Positions 1 to 10,978 of a stretch of 64,000 nt of DNA are shown in pieces (positions within the stretch are counted from its first letter, which is position 1; each line of letters starts with the position of its first letter). The notes under the pieces were generated by a model. That model did no database searches and was not told where the DNA came from. It saw nothing but the letters and a program-made list of their open reading frames with translations. The translations under genes were made by a program, and so were the position numbers. Origin of the DNA: Aggregatilinea lenta (GTDB lineage Bacteria; Chloroflexota; Anaerolineae; Aggregatilineales; Aggregatilineaceae); assembly GCF_003569045.1 (NCBI RefSeq), contig NZ_BFCB01000003.1:310001-374000 (forward strand). Reading direction: 5' to 3'.

Positions 1-1
1 C

Positions 2-1255
2 GACGAGGACGAGACTCAGGAGCAGGATTCTGCGGCCAGCGACACCGACAAGCCGGAAGAGACCGGCGGCCTGAAGGCGAAATCCATCGTCGAGGGCACG
101 GTGTTGGAAACCAGCCCCACCGAGGTCCTTGTGGACCTGGGCGATGACGTCACGGGCGTGATCGCCAGCCGCGAGCTGGAACGGATGGACCGCGTGGCAC
201 TGGAAGCGCTGAAACCGGGGAACCCGGTTATCGCCTACGTGCTCAAGGCACGCGGAAGTGATGGGCGCCCTGTGCTGTCCCTGGCGCGCGCCGAAGAAGA
301 GCGCAACTGGCAGATGGCCGAAGACTATCACCAGAGCCAGGACGTGTACTATAGCAAGGTCGCAGGCTACAACAAGGGCGGCCTGATCGTGCGGTTCGGC
401 AAGGTGCGCGGGTTCGTGCCCGCCAGCCAGGTCAGCCGCGAGCGCCAGCGCCGCGCCGAGGGCGAAAATCCTGAAGCGCGCTGGGGCGAGATGGTTGGCG
501 AGGACATCGCGGTCAAGGTGGTCGAGATCGACCGCGCCCGCAATCGCCTGATCCTCTCCGAGCGTGCCGCCGCCCGCGAATGGCGCGAGCAGCAAAAGGG
601 ACGCCTGCTGGACGAGCTTGAGGTCGGCGATGTGCGCAAGGGCCGGGTGATCAGCCTGGCGGACTTCGGCGCGTTTGTGGACCTGGGCGGGGCCGACGGC
701 CTGATCCACCTCACCGAGCTGTCGTGGGAGCACGTCACGCACCCGCGCGAGCTGCTGGAGGTTGGGCAGGAAGTCGAGGTTGAGGTGATCAGCCTGGACC
801 GTCAGCGCAAGCGTATCGGCCTGAGCCTGAAGCGTAAGGCGCATGACCCCTGGGAAGACGTGCTGCAGCAGTACGAGATCGGGCAGCTCGTCCAGGCGAG
901 CGTAACCAAGCTGACCAAGTTCGGCGCGTTTGCCCGGCTGGTCGATTCGCCCGAAATTGAGGGCCTGATCCACATCTCTGAGCTGGCCGACTACCGGGTG
1001 AGCCACCCGCGCGAAGTCGTGCTGGTCGGGGACGTGCTGACCCTGCGTATCGTGAAGATCGACCCGGAACAGCGGCGCTTAGGCTTGTCGCTGCGTCAGG
1101 TGGACTCGGCGAAGTTCATGGATCAGGACTGGGACGCCCTGGTCGATGAGTTCGAGCCGGGTGCGCCAGGTGCCGTGCAGCAGGACGCTGCGAGCGCTGA
1201 AGACGCCGGCGCCGAAGAGGCTGAAGAAGAAAGCACGGACGACGACGAGGCTTAG
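2..1255 (+). CDS. rpsA: Ribosomal protein S1-like multi-S1-domain RNA-binding protein, 5' truncated
   Basis: The reading frame is open from the left window edge, so the true start lies upstream; the first in-frame GTG (101) falls inside an S1 fold. The 417 visible residues hold four consecutive S1 (OB-fold) domains at roughly residues 27-105, 113-200, 206-282 and 292-370. Domains 3 and 4 are the most canonical, with the signatures DFGAFVDLGGADGLIHLTEL and KFGAFARL followed by EGLIHISEL. Acidic, low-complexity segments precede domain 1 (DEDETQEQD) and form the C-terminus (EDAGAEEAEEESTDDDEA). S1 binds mRNA leaders on the 30S subunit and helps initiation. The domain count and order fit bacterial S1, but a non-ribosomal S1 protein cannot be excluded. 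A hairpin follows 30 bases after the stop. Confidence 0.85.
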   Translation, partial: DEDETQEQDSAASDTDKPEETGGLKAKSIVEGTVLETSPTEVLVDLGDDVTGVIASRELERMDRVALEALKPGNPVIAYVLKARGSDGRPVLSLARAEEERNWQMAEDYHQSQDVYYSKVAGYNKGGLIVRFGKVRGFVPASQVSRERQRRAEGENPEARWGEMVGEDIAVKVVEIDRARNRLILSERAAAREWREQQKGRLLDELEVGDVRKGRVISLADFGAFVDLGGADGLIHLTELSWEHVTHPRELLEVGQEVEVEVISLDRQRKRIGLSLKRKAHDPWEDVLQQYEIGQLVQASVTKLTKFGAFARLVDSPEIEGLIHISELADYRVSHPREVVLVGDVLTLRIVKIDPEQRRLGLSLRQVDSAKFMDQDWDALVDEFEPGAPGAVQQDAASAEDAGAEEAEEESTDDDEA

Positions 1256-1284
1256 GCCCGTTGGTTTTCCTCTAAAACGGATGG

Positions 1285-1320
1285 CAAGAGGTCCTGTCCA
1301 CAGCCGGATGGGACCTCTTG
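1285..1320 (+). terminator. Hairpin downstream of the S1 gene
   Basis: A perfect 10-bp stem (CAAGAGGTCC at 1285-1294 with GGACCTCTTG at 1311-1320) and a 16-base loop lie 30 bases past the S1 stop. There is no clear U-run after it, so termination could be weak, or the stem may act in 3'-end processing. Confidence 0.5.
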
Positions 1321-1324
1321 GAGC

Positions 1325-1437
1325 GTATATGGAAAGCGGCTTTACTCCCCATCTCATTACTCACGACAAGTGCCTTCCGCTGTTCTGCTCCCCTTCTCCC
1401 TCAGGGAGAAGGAGCTGGGATGAGGGTTTCCGTACAC
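1325..1437 (+). repeat. MITE-like dispersed repeat, copy 1 of 3
   Basis: A ~113-bp non-coding unit with imperfect terminal inverted repeats: GTATATGGAAA on the left and TTTCCGTACAC on the right. In this copy the match extends outward to GAGCGT/ACGCTC. A perfect internal hairpin, CTTCTCCCTCAGGGAGAAG, lies near the right end. The same unit recurs at 29661-29775 and 36683-36797. All three copies are intergenic. Confidence 0.75.
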
Positions 1438-1690
1438 GCTCTTAGCATCTACTAGCCGGTTCTCAACCCTGCTGGGCGATCGCCCAACGGCCATCCACCG
1501 TCTCTACCAAGCCCGCTAAAATTTATTAAAATAGGAATAGATAATTTGCAGCGGTGCCAAAAAGCTGCCAATATACGCAGCGCATAAGGTTTTTAATGAG
1601 ATTTTCATGTAATAAATTGGTGAAGTTGGTGGTGTATTGGCTAAAATAAGCAGTGTGGCGGAATGTACTCCAAGTCACGATGGCACCCCG
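1438..1690. other. AT-rich intergenic region upstream of clpC
   Basis: About 250 bases with no convincing reading frame and visibly higher A+T than the surroundings, especially 1518-1650 (runs such as AAATTTATTAAAATAGGAATAG). It contains GCAGC...GCTGC inverted arms around 1548-1568. It probably carries the clpC promoter and upstream regulatory DNA. I could not fix a convincing -35/-10 pair. Confidence 0.4.
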
Positions 1691-1705
1691 CCGTTAGCAT
1701 AACGG
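1691..1705. promoter_or_regulatory. Candidate operator palindrome upstream of clpC
   Basis: A perfect inverted repeat CCGTTA-GCA-TAACGG sits 60 bases before the clpC start. It is short and symmetric, as expected for a dimeric repressor site. It is not the CIRCE element or a CtsR heptamer repeat, so the regulator is unknown. Confidence 0.35.
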
Positions 1706-1764
1706 TTACCCGCTATAGGCTGTGAACCAACGCCATTGCTCCGGAGGGGATGAGGAGGGACACA

Positions 1765-4269
<2,505 letters not shown>

Positions 4270-4294
4270 CGCGGCGCTCGGACCTATGCAGACG

Positions 4295-4327
4295 ACAGGC
4301 GATCCCCACAAGGGATCGTCTGTTTTT
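4295..4327 (+). terminator. Rho-independent terminator of clpC
   Basis: A 12-bp stem with one G-U pair (ACAGGCGATCCC at 4295-4306 with GGGATCGTCTGT at 4312-4323), a 5-base loop, then a T-run. It begins 26 bases after the clpC stop. Confidence 0.85.
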
Positions 4328-4461
4328 ATGCGGAGCGCCGCGCGGAAGCCATTACCACGTTGTAAGGGCGCTTTGACGCCGGGTCTCGCTCATATGCGCG
4401 AATAGGTGAGTTCTAATATACTTGACTAACAAACTGCCGTGACCGGATAAGGAACTGGATC

Positions 4462-4842
4462 ATGGGATATTCTGTTCTCATTGTCGATGACGATCGTGAA
4501 TTACGCACGATTTACCGGATGATCCTGGAGCGCCGCAGCTATACGGTCTTCGAAGCGGGCAACGGGGCCGAAGCGTTGAAGTTTCTGATGAACCAGACGC
4601 CCGACGTGATCGTGATGGATATGCTGATGCCCATGTTGGGCGGTGAAGCCGTGATGCAGCGCATCCGGCAGATGCCCGCTCTGAAAGACACGCGCATCGT
4701 CGTGCTGACCGCCTATCCGCGCTTTCAGCAGTCGGCGTTGGCGTTCCAGGCAGACAGCTTCCTGGTGAAGCCGATCAAGCCGGACGAGCTGGTGCGTACC
4801 CTCGCCGGGGTGCTGGAACCGAAACCGGAGGATGACGCCTAG
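4462..4842 (+). CDS. Stand-alone response regulator receiver (CheY-like) protein
   Basis: At 126 residues this is a single receiver domain with no output domain. Key residues are present: the acidic pair in VDDD (D9-D11), the phospho-acceptor D53 in VIVMDMLMP, T83 in VVLTAYP, and K103 in FLVKPIKP. Single-domain receivers usually pass a phosphoryl group in a relay or bind a partner protein. No histidine kinase is adjacent, so the partner cannot be told from context. AAGGA lies about 8 bases before the ATG. A possible -35 TTGACT (4422-4427) precedes it, but the matching -10 is weak. Confidence 0.92.
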   Translation: MGYSVLIVDDDRELRTIYRMILERRSYTVFEAGNGAEALKFLMNQTPDVIVMDMLMPMLGGEAVMQRIRQMPALKDTRIVVLTAYPRFQQSALAFQADSFLVKPIKPDELVRTLAGVLEPKPEDDA

Positions 4843-4968
4843 CCTGTTTCTCCGCCCGACTGCCTCTGCTTTCCCCGCCTGTGCCGTGACGGGTTGGTTC
4901 CTGGACCCAGGCCGCGCTACAATCGCTGCTTGTTGCCTGTCCACACTCGAGCCTGGAGCCGGACCTTG

Positions 4969-6099
4969 ATGCGCATGCCCTTCTGGATCGAACGCCGTCC
5001 GGCACTGTCACGCTGGCACGTGATTGCAGTGCTGGTGATCGCCAGCCTGCTGGCGGCGTGCGCGGGGGATAGCAACACGCCCACGCCTACCGTCACGCCG
5101 ACCACTGGCGTGCCCGTCGCGGTGATCGCGGTCGAGCGGGCGATGGTGTTCCCCGCGCCGGACCGGGACGCGGAGCCGTTCACGTCGTTGTACGAGCGCG
5201 AGCGCGTCGCAGTCGAGGGCGAATCTTCGGACGGCAGCTTTTTGCGCGTGACGGTCGAAGGGCAGACCGGCTGGATTTTGCGCGCGCAGGTGGAGATCGA
5301 GGGCGATCTGGCGCTGGTCGCAGACGCGGCGACGGCGGAGGTCACAGCGGAAGTTGCGGTCGTGTCTACCGCGACGCTGACGGAAGCACCAACACTCGCC
5401 GCACCGACTGCCATTCTCACCGACGCGGCGACGGAGATCCCCATAACGTTCGCAGCCACTGCCGACCTGGAAACCGCCGAGGTGGATAGTATCGTGACGG
5501 TGGGCGGGGCGACGCCTGTGCCGACGCTGGCGGGTCCAACCCGTACGCCGCTGCCGACGCGTACGCCCGGCGGCCAGGGCACCCCGACCGAACTGCCCGT
5601 GAAGCCCGGCACGCCGCCGCCGCTGGACATCACCCTGCCGGACGGCTGGCAGGCCGCCGACATGCTGGTGCCGTTCAGCAGCTACGGCGAGGCGCGCGAT
5701 CTGCCGCTGACGATCTACGCCGGGCCGCTGGACGACGACGTACGCGGCATCATCTACCTGTTCTGGGACTTCCCCAATGTGGTCAGTCCCAGCGGGGAGC
5801 TGAACCTGTGGGCGGACGGCGTGCAGCTGCTGCGCGGCTCGCTGATTGGGGACGCGTGCAACCTGGGCGTGTACGAGCAGCAGAGCTTCACCGTCGGCGG
5901 GCAGAGCGGCGTCGGCGCGTTTTATCAGGCGGACGAGTGCCAGGAGCAGGCTAATACGGCGGGGTGGTTCGCCACGCTGAAGGTCGGCGGCACGAGCTTC
6001 GCGTTTTTCGTGGCGGTCGAGCCGTTGGAGGCCATGCCCGATCAGGTCGCGGCGCTCCAGGCGATCCTCGATTCCGTCGAGTTCGACGACCTGCCGTGA
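4969..6099 (+). CDS. SH3-domain lipoprotein with C-terminal PsbP-like domain
   Basis: A 376-residue predicted lipoprotein. The start at 4969 gives a basic head, a hydrophobic stretch (VIAVLVIASLLAACAG) and a lipobox LLAAC with the lipidated Cys; the longer upstream frame is not needed. An SH3-like segment follows (about residues 45-110, with SLYERERVAVEGESSDGSFL and GQTGWILRAQVE), then a Thr/Pro/Ala-rich low-complexity linker. A C-terminal globular domain from LDITLPDGWQ to the end resembles the PsbP/DUF1795 style, with the two cysteines of DACNL and ADECQ. It is probably anchored on the outer face of the membrane, where the SH3 fold may touch peptidoglycan. The specific role is unknown. Confidence 0.8.
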   Translation: MRMPFWIERRPALSRWHVIAVLVIASLLAACAGDSNTPTPTVTPTTGVPVAVIAVERAMVFPAPDRDAEPFTSLYERERVAVEGESSDGSFLRVTVEGQTGWILRAQVEIEGDLALVADAATAEVTAEVAVVSTATLTEAPTLAAPTAILTDAATEIPITFAATADLETAEVDSIVTVGGATPVPTLAGPTRTPLPTRTPGGQGTPTELPVKPGTPPPLDITLPDGWQAADMLVPFSSYGEARDLPLTIYAGPLDDDVRGIIYLFWDFPNVVSPSGELNLWADGVQLLRGSLIGDACNLGVYEQQSFTVGGQSGVGAFYQADECQEQANTAGWFATLKVGGTSFAFFVAVEPLEAMPDQVAALQAILDSVEFDDLP

Positions 6100-6140
6100 G
6101 CTATCAAGGCGCGCGCCGGGCGAACGTAGAGCGCGCGGTG

Positions 6141-6169
6141 TTGTCGCGCCGCAGGTCGACCGTTATACT
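6141..6169 (+). promoter_or_regulatory. Sigma-70 type promoter for the 6.2-10.8 kb gene run
   Basis: TTGTCG (6141-6146), a 17-base spacer, then TATACT (6164-6169). It lies 50 bases before the exonuclease start. The next four genes are separated by at most 24 bases or overlap, so this is probably the operon promoter. Confidence 0.6.
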
Positions 6170-6218
6170 GAGACGAGTTCATGCAATTCGTCACGAGTGA
6201 ATCACCGAGAACAGTCCT

Positions 6219-6845
6219 TTGGCCGGAAAACTAGATCAACTCCTCGTCATCGACGTCGAATCGACGTGCTGGGATGGCCCCCCACCCGTTGGCGAAGAGA
6301 AAGAAATCATCGAGATCGGGATCTGCGTGCTGGACGTGCGGACGGGGGAGCGGGTCGGCAAGCACAGTATTCTCGTCAAACCGGAGCATTCGCGCATCAG
6401 CGAGTTTTGCGCGGATCTCACGCATCTGTCTCAGTCGGACGTCGATCGCAAGGGCGTGTCCTTTGGACGCGCGTGCGCCATCCTGCGGCGCAAGTTTGCC
6501 GCCCGCGACCGGGCGTGGGCCAGCTATGGCGACTATGACCGCCGCCAGTTCGAGCGGCAGTGCGCCGAGCGCGAGATTCTGTACCCGTTTGGGATCAGTC
6601 ATATCAACGTGAAGACGCTGTTCGCGCTGTTCAGTGGCGTGCCGCAGGAAGTGGGGCTGCTCAACGCGCTGGATCTCATGCACCTGCCCGCCGAGGGCAC
6701 GCACCATCGTGGCGTGGACGACGCCTGGAACACCGCACAGTTATTATGGACGATGATGCATGGCTGCCGTTTGGAGCAGGCCGTGCTGGCCGGGCACATG
6801 CTGGTGCCCGCCGAGATGGCAGGAGTCAACGATGAAACGGGTTAA
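6219..6845 (+). CDS. DEDDh-type 3'-5' exonuclease family protein (ERI1/KapD-like)
   Basis: A 208-residue RNase T/DNA Q-fold exonuclease. The four acidic metal ligands are visible: D12 and E14 in VIDVESTCW, D105 in SYGDYDRRQF, and D167 (or D168) in THHRGVDDAWNTA with the catalytic H163. The CW after the first acidic motif and the EIIEIGI block are typical of the ERI1/KapD branch, which acts on structured RNA ends; the substrate here is unproven. The likely start is a TTG at 6219 with only a weak ribosome-binding site, since no ATG or GTG is available ahead of the first motif. Its last 14 bases overlap the next gene. Confidence 0.85.
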   Translation: MAGKLDQLLVIDVESTCWDGPPPVGEEKEIIEIGICVLDVRTGERVGKHSILVKPEHSRISEFCADLTHLSQSDVDRKGVSFGRACAILRRKFAARDRAWASYGDYDRRQFERQCAEREILYPFGISHINVKTLFALFSGVPQEVGLLNALDLMHLPAEGTHHRGVDDAWNTAQLLWTMMHGCRLEQAVLAGHMLVPAEMAGVNDETG

Positions 6846-7725
6846 GCTGGTGCAGGCTGTGGTGCTGGTCGTCGTGGTTCTGGCGCTGGGCGTGCCTGCC
6901 CTGGTGACCGCGCAGAGCACTTCGCGCGCGATCGTCACGGTGAACGCGCCGTGGATCAAACAGGGTGGCCTCAGCGCGGTGTACGTGGCCGGGGATGAGG
7001 TCACCAATGTGACGGGCATGTTCCAGGAGCGCACGGTCTATTTTTACCCCAGCCGCCTGGGGTTCAAGACAATCCTTTCCGCTTCTATCGACCAGAACCC
7101 CGATTCGTACATCCTGCAACTACTGGTCGAGTATTCGGACGGCACATCCGAGCGCATTGACGAGCCTGTGACGGTGGTGTCGGGCGGGTACGCGACGGTG
7201 AGCCTGTACGTCGCCGGGGCGCTGTTGCCCCTGACCGATCCGGCGGTCGAAGAGGGCGAGATCGCCAGGGTCTTCAACCTCATGGATCGCTTCACGCCTG
7301 CGCGCTATTGGGACGGCGGCTTCGTGCTGCCCAGCCCCAACGAGTTGGTTGCGTGGTTCGGCACGTACCGCAGCTACAACGGCCAGTCGTACCTCTCGCG
7401 CCATACCGGGATCGACCTCGCCGTGGGCGAGGGCGTGCCCGTGCCTGCGTCGGCGTCTGGGCGCGTGGTGCTGGCGCAGCCACTGCCGATTCGAGGCGGC
7501 TACGTGCTGATCGATCATGGCTGGGGCATTTACTCCGGCTATGCGCACCTGTCGGAGCGCTTCGTGGTGCCCGGCGACTGGGTGAAGCAGGGCGACATCG
7601 TGGGCTTGAGTGGCATGACCGGGCGCGTGACCGGCGCACACATCCATTTCGAAGTCGCGGTCGATGGCGCGTGGATCGACCCGGAAGAGTTCCTGGCGCT
7701 TGGGCTAGACACGGCCAGCGAGTAA
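6832..7725 (+). CDS. Secreted M23-family (LytM-type) peptidase
   Basis: A 297-residue protein with an N-terminal signal sequence (VKLVQAVVLVVVVLALGVPA, ending VTAQS). The C-terminal LytM domain (about residues 185-290) has the zinc site of M23 enzymes: HTGIDLAV (HxxxD) and AHIHFEV (HxH). Between them lies the usual hairpin core (VLIDHGWGIYSGYAHLS). Such enzymes cut peptidoglycan cross-links or, when degenerate, activate amidases; the ligands here are intact. A beta-rich N-terminal half of unknown function precedes the domain. AGGAG lies 7 bases before the ATG, which is inside the exonuclease gene, so the two are translationally coupled. Confidence 0.9.
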   Translation: MKRVKLVQAVVLVVVVLALGVPALVTAQSTSRAIVTVNAPWIKQGGLSAVYVAGDEVTNVTGMFQERTVYFYPSRLGFKTILSASIDQNPDSYILQLLVEYSDGTSERIDEPVTVVSGGYATVSLYVAGALLPLTDPAVEEGEIARVFNLMDRFTPARYWDGGFVLPSPNELVAWFGTYRSYNGQSYLSRHTGIDLAVGEGVPVPASASGRVVLAQPLPIRGGYVLIDHGWGIYSGYAHLSERFVVPGDWVKQGDIVGLSGMTGRVTGAHIHFEVAVDGAWIDPEEFLALGLDTASE

Positions 7726-7748
7726 ATGAGAAATACAGGCATCCCTAC

Positions 7749-9590
7749 ATGCGGAGCTTCAGAGAGCTGCTAATTGGTCTACCGCTGCCAACGCAGCGTT
7801 TGGGCGATGAACGCCTGGACAAACTACGTGCGATGGCCGCGCTCTCGCCGGATGCGCTGTCTTCCGTTGCGTATGCCAACCAGGAGATCTACCTGGGACT
7901 GGCCGCCGCGGGAGCGGCAGGGCTGGTACTCTCATGGAAGATCGGGTTGATCATCGTCGTGCTGCTGGTGATCGTCGCCGTGTCCTACTCGCAGACCATT
8001 CAGGCATACCCCTCTGGCGGCGGATCGTATACTGTCGCGCGCGAAAACCTGGGCCAGTATCCGGGCCTGATCGCAGCCGCGTCACTCCTGATCGACTACG
8101 TGCTGACGGCGGCGGTCAGCCTGACCGCAGGTGTGGCCGCGATTTCCTCTGCGTTCCCTGGCCTGTGGCCCCACCGCGTGCCCGTGGCGCTGCTGCTATT
8201 GCTGGTCATCACCCTGACCAACTTACGTGGCGTTCGTGAAACGGGCACAGTGATTGCCATTCCGGTTTACGTGTTCATTGTCTGTTATGTGCTAATGTTG
8301 ATCGTCGGGCTGATCCGCGCTGCAATCGAGGGACCGGCCAACCTGGACGCCGTAGCGCCACCTGCGACGGCATCGCTGACGCTATTCCTCGTGCTGCATA
8401 CGTTTGCGTCGGGCTGTACGGCGCTTACCGGCGTCGAAGCGATTAGCAACGGTGTCCGTGTTTTCAAGGAGCCGGAAGCCAGGAATGCTCGCCAAACTCT
8501 TGCGGTGATGGCGCTGCTCATGTCCTTCATGTTTTTGGGCAGCATCAGCCTGACGCAGTTCTTCGGTGTCGTGCCGCAGGCGAACGAGACGATCCTCTCG
8601 GCGCTTGCGCGGCATGTCCTGGGCACCAATGCCATGTATTACGTTGTGCAGGCGGCCACCCTGCTGATTCTTGCTGTGGCGGCTAATACGAGCTTCGCCG
8701 GGTTTCCCGGTGTCGCATCAATCCTGGCGCGCGACAGCTACCTGCCCCGCCAGCTTTCGTTCCTGGGCGATCGGTTGGTTTTTGCCAATGGGATGCTGCT
8801 GCTGGCCGGACTGACGGCAGTGCTGATTATCGCCTTTCAGGGTGACTCACACGCGCTAATCCCACTGTTTGCGGTCGGCGTGTTTCTGGCCTTTTCGCTG
8901 TCGCAGAGCGGTATGGTCGTGCACTGGTTGCATGAGCGCGGTCCGGGCTGGCGCTTGAAGGCGGCGGTCAACGGCACCGGCGCGGTGGCGACGGCGATCA
9001 CGCTGCTGGTTGTCGCGTACGCCAAGTTCTTGGACGGGGCGTGGATTGTCATCGTCCTGATCCCCCTGCTGGTAATGATGTTCCGCACCATCAGTCGGCA
9101 TTACGCGGAGATCGGGCACGAATTGTCACTTCACGAGGCTTTCCCTCCGGTGAGCAGCGTGCCACCACCACCGCCGCGCGTCGTGCTGCCCATCTCCGGC
9201 GTGCACCGAGGCGTCGTGCTGGCGCTGCGTTACGCCCGCTCGATCTCCGACAGGGTGACGGCGGTTTATGTCGAAGTCAACCCAGGGGATGCGGACCGGG
9301 TTCGGGCGGCCTGGGAAATCTGGGGGATGGGTGTGCCGCTGGTGGTCGTGTCTTCGCCCTATCGTTCCGTTGTCCAGCCATTTCTCGATTTTCTAGATCG
9401 TTACGACCGCGAGGCGAATGACGGTCGCCTGGCGACCGTGCTGCTGCCGGAGTTCGTACCGGCCAAGTGGTGGCAGCACCTGCTGCACAACCAGACGGCC
9501 TGGCTGCTGCGTCTAGCACTGGTTTACCGGCGGCGGCGGTTTGGCAAAGTACGCGCAATCATCGATATTCCTCTACACTTGCGGAAGTGA
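7749..9590 (+). CDS. kimA: KimA-like K+ importer, APC superfamily
   Basis: A 613-residue membrane protein with about 12 hydrophobic segments in residues 30-445 and a soluble C-terminal domain with a UspA-like start (RVVLPISGVHRGVVLALRYA). The N-terminus closely follows Bacillus KimA (YdaO): a short basic head LLIGLPLPTQRLG, then ALSPDALSSVAYANQ, YPSGGGSYTVARENLG and LLIDYVLTAAVS. D35, Y42, D116, T120 and S124 line up, with an offset of one, with residues I recall as K+/H+ coordinating in KimA. The assignment rests on this similarity; a generic amino-acid permease is the alternative. No c-di-AMP riboswitch precedes it. The upstream M23 gene ends 23 bases before, and the NUDIX gene starts 3 bases after the stop. 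Confidence 0.8.
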   Translation: MRSFRELLIGLPLPTQRLGDERLDKLRAMAALSPDALSSVAYANQEIYLGLAAAGAAGLVLSWKIGLIIVVLLVIVAVSYSQTIQAYPSGGGSYTVARENLGQYPGLIAAASLLIDYVLTAAVSLTAGVAAISSAFPGLWPHRVPVALLLLLVITLTNLRGVRETGTVIAIPVYVFIVCYVLMLIVGLIRAAIEGPANLDAVAPPATASLTLFLVLHTFASGCTALTGVEAISNGVRVFKEPEARNARQTLAVMALLMSFMFLGSISLTQFFGVVPQANETILSALARHVLGTNAMYYVVQAATLLILAVAANTSFAGFPGVASILARDSYLPRQLSFLGDRLVFANGMLLLAGLTAVLIIAFQGDSHALIPLFAVGVFLAFSLSQSGMVVHWLHERGPGWRLKAAVNGTGAVATAITLLVVAYAKFLDGAWIVIVLIPLLVMMFRTISRHYAEIGHELSLHEAFPPVSSVPPPPPRVVLPISGVHRGVVLALRYARSISDRVTAVYVEVNPGDADRVRAAWEIWGMGVPLVVVSSPYRSVVQPFLDFLDRYDREANDGRLATVLLPEFVPAKWWQHLLHNQTAWLLRLALVYRRRRFGKVRAIIDIPLHLRK

Positions 9591-9593
9591 CGG

Positions 9594-10142
9594 ATGAAAT
9601 CCTGGGACGTGGTGTCACATGAAGTCCTGCTGGACCGCATGCCCTGGCTGCGCATCGCAGTCGAGCGCGTGCGGCTCCCCAGCGGGCACGAGATCGAAGA
9701 CTTCCATCGCATCGAGATGCCGGAATGGGCACAGGTCTTCGCCGTGGTCGAGGATGGGCGCGTGGCGATGATCGAGCACTACAAGCACGGGCCGCGCACC
9801 GTCTCACTGGAGCTGCCCGCCGGGTATCTCGACGCGGGCGAAGCGCCGGACGTCGCCGCGCGGCGTGAGCTGCACGAAGAGACGGGCCTGGAAGCGGACG
9901 ATCTGCAATACTTGGGCCGCTTCTTCATCGACGGCAATCGTGGCTGCGGGGGCAGCCACATCTTCGTGGCGCGGCACGCGCGACAGGTATCCGAGCCGCA
10001 CCTGGAAGCATCCGAAGACATCGCCCAGCGGCGGCTGGCGCTCGACGACGTGCGCGCCGCGTGCCTGGACGGGCGCATCAAAAATATTGCGACGGTGGCC
10101 GCCATCGGGCTGGCGCTGGCCGTGTTGGAGACCAATCTATGA
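9594..10142 (+). CDS. NUDIX hydrolase (ADP-ribose pyrophosphatase-like)
   Basis: A 182-residue NUDIX protein. The NUDIX box GX5EX7REUXEEXGU is complete, running from GYLDAGEAPD through AARRELHEETGLEAD. The preceding strand SLELPAGYLD is typical of the NudF/ADP-ribose pyrophosphatase group (LELPAG). It should cleave a nucleoside diphosphate linked to another moiety, with Mg2+ held by the box glutamates; the exact substrate is not readable. It begins 3 bases after the K+ importer and its stop overlaps the next ATG (ATGA), so it belongs to the same transcript. Confidence 0.9.
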   Translation: MKSWDVVSHEVLLDRMPWLRIAVERVRLPSGHEIEDFHRIEMPEWAQVFAVVEDGRVAMIEHYKHGPRTVSLELPAGYLDAGEAPDVAARRELHEETGLEADDLQYLGRFFIDGNRGCGGSHIFVARHARQVSEPHLEASEDIAQRRLALDDVRAACLDGRIKNIATVAAIGLALAVLETNL

Positions 10143-10816
10143 TGGGAATACAGGTTCGCGCCGCGCGGCTGGTCGATCTGCCGGGCGTGGCGGCGGCGCT
10201 GCAAGACTCGTTTAGCGACAAACTGCGGGTGATCTTCAGCCGCGACCCGTCCAAGGTGCGCGCGCTGATCGAAGCCTCGTACACCGGCCCCATTCAGCGC
10301 GGCTATGACGGCATCCTGGTCGCGGAGCGTGACGGGCGCATCGTCGGCACGGTGGTGCTGGAGCCGATCTACTACACCACTCGCGAGACGCGCAACTTCG
10401 AAAACCTTGCCGTGCGCGAGCTGGGCATGCCGCGTATGCTGTTCTCGTCGTTCATGCTGTGGTTGCTGGGCCACACGCCGGACCCCGGCGAGGCGTACAT
10501 CAGCGACCTGGGCGTGATCCCCGACTACCAGGGACAGGGTGTCGGATCGCTGCTGCTGGACCACGCCGAAACCTGGGCGCGCGAGCGCGGGCGAGACAGC
10601 CTGACACTGTGGGTGGCGGGCGGCAACGCGCGTGCGATTCACGTGTACCAGAAGGCCGGGCTGAAGATCGATCACAGCCGCACCAGCCTCATGACGCTGC
10701 TAACGCTGGGCATCCGCCAGTGGCACTTCATGGTTAAGCCGCTCAAAGAGTCGATCGCCTTGCCGGACACGGAAGAAGTGGTTCGGCTCAGCAGCACGGT
10801 GTCACAAGAATCCTGA
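10139..10816 (+). CDS. GNAT-family N-acetyltransferase
   Basis: A 225-residue single-domain GNAT protein. Start ATG 10139 overlaps the NUDIX stop in an ATGA arrangement. The acetyl-CoA pyrophosphate loop is present as YQGQGVGSLLLDHAE (Q/R-x-x-G-x-G/A), preceded by the beta-4 strand AYISDLGVIPDY. The late helix with GGNARAIHVYQKAGL is the conserved acceptor-side element. The substrate is unknown. It is the last gene of the 6.2-10.8 kb run; a new promoter follows. Confidence 0.9.
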   Translation: MMGIQVRAARLVDLPGVAAALQDSFSDKLRVIFSRDPSKVRALIEASYTGPIQRGYDGILVAERDGRIVGTVVLEPIYYTTRETRNFENLAVRELGMPRMLFSSFMLWLLGHTPDPGEAYISDLGVIPDYQGQGVGSLLLDHAETWARERGRDSLTLWVAGGNARAIHVYQKAGLKIDHSRTSLMTLLTLGIRQWHFMVKPLKESIALPDTEEVVRLSSTVSQES

Positions 10817-10850
10817 GCACAGTCCCCCCGGCACTTATTTAATCTGCTGC

Positions 10851-10878
10851 TTGCCTATCCTTAACCGCCTGCTATTAT
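10851..10878 (+). promoter_or_regulatory. Sigma-70 type promoter before the GT4 gene
   Basis: TTGCCT (10851-10856), a 16-base spacer, then TATTAT (10873-10878). The leader of about 95 bases contains a small stem-loop at 10931-10955 (ACAGGC with GCCTGT arms) shortly before the start codon. Confidence 0.55.
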
Positions 10879-10978
10879 CCTTACCGTCAGGGGCACTGCG
10901 CCGCAACGGCGGCAGGCCGGATGGGTTATGACAGGCAGCGGGGTTCGCAGCCTGTAAGGTTGAGGGTCGAAGCACGTT

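Noticed and set aside
7308-7748. N-terminal extension of the K+ importer frame across the M23 gene
   Set aside because: It is the out-of-frame shadow of the M23 peptidase; the KimA-like sequence starts at the ATG at 7749.
7726-7748. c-di-AMP (ydaO) riboswitch expected before a KimA-type gene
   Set aside because: Only 23 bases separate the genes, so there is no room for that riboswitch.
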